Assembly (NCBI GenBank): GCA_021732805.1 | Contig: JAKFUJ010000163.1 | Location: forward strand, 1 to 7,135 | DNA: 7,135 nt | Origin: Betaproteobacteria bacterium | GTDB lineage: Bacteria > Pseudomonadota > Gammaproteobacteria > Burkholderiales > SG8-41 | Direction: 5' to 3' | In this document: piece after piece, positions 6,558-7,135 of the stretch | Layout: each line of letters begins with the position of its first letter | Position numbering within the stretch: position 1 is the stretch's first letter | Notes under the pieces: generated by a model | The model's database searches: none | Seen by the model: the letters and a program-made list of their open reading frames with translations, nothing else | Told to the model about the DNA's origin: nothing | Translations under genes and position numbers: made by a program

Positions 6558-6595
6558 TCATTCGACAGGCAGCGGACAGAAAAAAGGAAATTGCC
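6494..6595 (+). other. Likely former rsmE-argA intergenic stretch, now open in the rsmE frame
   Basis: If the restored rsmE stop at 6491-6493 is the ancestral one, these bases were the spacer before argA. Their translation as an RsmE tail (Arg-, Ala- and Ser-rich, ending RLPSI) resembles no part of the family. The stretch contains only a weak CGGC-tttc-GCCG hairpin and the purine-rich AAAAAAGGAAA before the argA start. No convincing promoter or T-tailed terminator is seen. Confidence 0.45.
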
Positions 6596-7135
6596 ATTTC
6601 GACCAGAAAACCAAGCACCGGGGCCGCGACTGAACCGCAAAAACCCGCCGGTGGTGCGCGACCGCGATTGTCGGCGCAGGACCGGTTTATCGACTGGTTT
6701 CAGTCGGTTGCGCCCTATATCCATGCCTTTCGCGGCAAGGTTTTTGTGATCGCCTTTGGCGGGGAAGTGGTCGCCGACGGGCGATTTTTCCACCTGACCC
6801 ACGATTTGAACCTGCTCGCAGCACTCGGCGTCAGGCTGGTGCTGGTCCATGGATCGCGGCGGCAGATCGAAGCCAAACTGAAAACGCAGAAAATCCGCAG
6901 CCGTTTTGCCGAAAAACTGCGCATCACCGATGCCGCCGCGCTGGAAGCGGCGATGGAAGTTGCCGGGACGCTGCGAGTGCAGATCGAGGCGCTGCTGTCG
7001 ATGGGATTGCCCAATTCGCCGATGGCCGGCGCCGATATCCGCGTCGCCAGCGGCAATTTCGTCACTGCGCGGCCGATTGGTGTCGTCTACGGTGTTGACC
7101 TGATGCATACCTGTGAAGTGCGCAAAATCGATGTT
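6554..7135 (+). CDS. argA: Amino-acid N-acetyltransferase (N-acetylglutamate synthase), 5' part
   Basis: The frame is open to the window edge and encodes the amino-acid-kinase-like N-terminal domain of ArgA-type N-acetylglutamate synthase, which makes N-acetylglutamate from acetyl-CoA and glutamate, the first step of arginine synthesis. Diagnostic segments are DWFQSVAPYIHAFRG, VFVIAFGGEVVADG, LVLVHGSRRQIE, the MGLPNSPMAGADIRVASGNFVTARP region and HTCEVRKID. The C-terminal GNAT acetyltransferase domain is outside the window. No ATG precedes the conserved core. Candidates are TTG 6554 (overlaps the current rsmE stop as TTGA), ATT 6596 (seven bases after AAAAAAGGA, giving ISTRKPS) and TTG 6668 (gives LSAQDRFIDWF, family-like length but no ribosome site). 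I give the outermost; 6596 has the best ribosome-binding signal. Two residues are unusual: Arg for Pro in GSRRQ and Tyr for Asp in VVYGVD. Confidence 0.93.
   Translation, partial: MIIRQAADRKKEIAISTRKPSTGAATEPQKPAGGARPRLSAQDRFIDWFQSVAPYIHAFRGKVFVIAFGGEVVADGRFFHLTHDLNLLAALGVRLVLVHGSRRQIEAKLKTQKIRSRFAEKLRITDAAALEAAMEVAGTLRVQIEALLSMGLPNSPMAGADIRVASGNFVTARPIGVVYGVDLMHTCEVRKIDV
6582..6588 (+). promoter_or_regulatory. Shine-Dalgarno-like site ahead of argA
   Basis: AAAAGGA at 6582-6588 is the only purine-rich site before the argA core. It sits seven bases before the in-frame ATT at 6596, ideal spacing for a start there, and too close to the ATT at 6590. It lies downstream of the TTG at 6554 and far upstream of the TTG at 6668, so it supports neither. 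Confidence 0.45.

Noticed and set aside
6194..7108. 304-codon leftward open frame opposite rsmE and argA
   Set aside because: Both genes on the plus strand show strong family motifs; this translation has none and spans the gene boundary.

Overview
This window reads as ordinary chromosomal DNA from a GC-rich Gram-negative bacterium, most likely a betaproteobacterium. The assignment rests on gene order (yqgE-ruvX-pyrR, and trkA paired with trkH) and on the flavour of the proteins, such as an N-acetylglutamate synthase containing SVAPYIHAFRG and an RsmE containing CEQCGRN. It is inference from remembered families; no database was searched. I see no tRNA, rRNA, CRISPR array, insertion sequence, phage gene or obvious horizontally acquired island.

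Layout. Positions 1-1154 are a leftward cluster: yqgE (1154-594), ruvX (597-154, GTG start sharing four bases with the yqgE stop), and the first 16 codons of pyrR (from 50). A 49-nt imperfect palindrome (87-135) lies between ruvX and pyrR. A 76-bp divergent spacer (1155-1230) separates yqgE from phrB, a complete class I photolyase gene reading rightward (1231-2664). phrB ends three bases from the end of trkH, which faces it. trkA (5621-4203) and trkH (4125-2668) read leftward as a two-gene potassium-uptake unit. A 144-bp divergent spacer (5622-5765) then leads to rightward rsmE (5766-6557) and the 5' part of an argA-type N-acetylglutamate synthase gene, cut by the window edge.

Functionally this is housekeeping: 16S rRNA processing (RuvX) and 16S rRNA methylation (RsmE), light-driven DNA repair (PhrB), potassium uptake (TrkA gating TrkH), and the first step of arginine synthesis. 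PyrR begins a likely pyrimidine-related block outside the window.

The items most worth checking are small-scale. The rsmE 3' end looks frameshifted by one missing G: restoring it gives W-G-D-F-stop at 6491-6493. The long hairpin before pyrR may be a mobile repeat or an RNA regulatory structure. The argA start has no ATG and may use AUU. Non-ATG starts are common here: GTG for ruvX, TTG for trkA and rsmE, and TTG or ATT for argA. I did not find evidence for a new multi-gene system.
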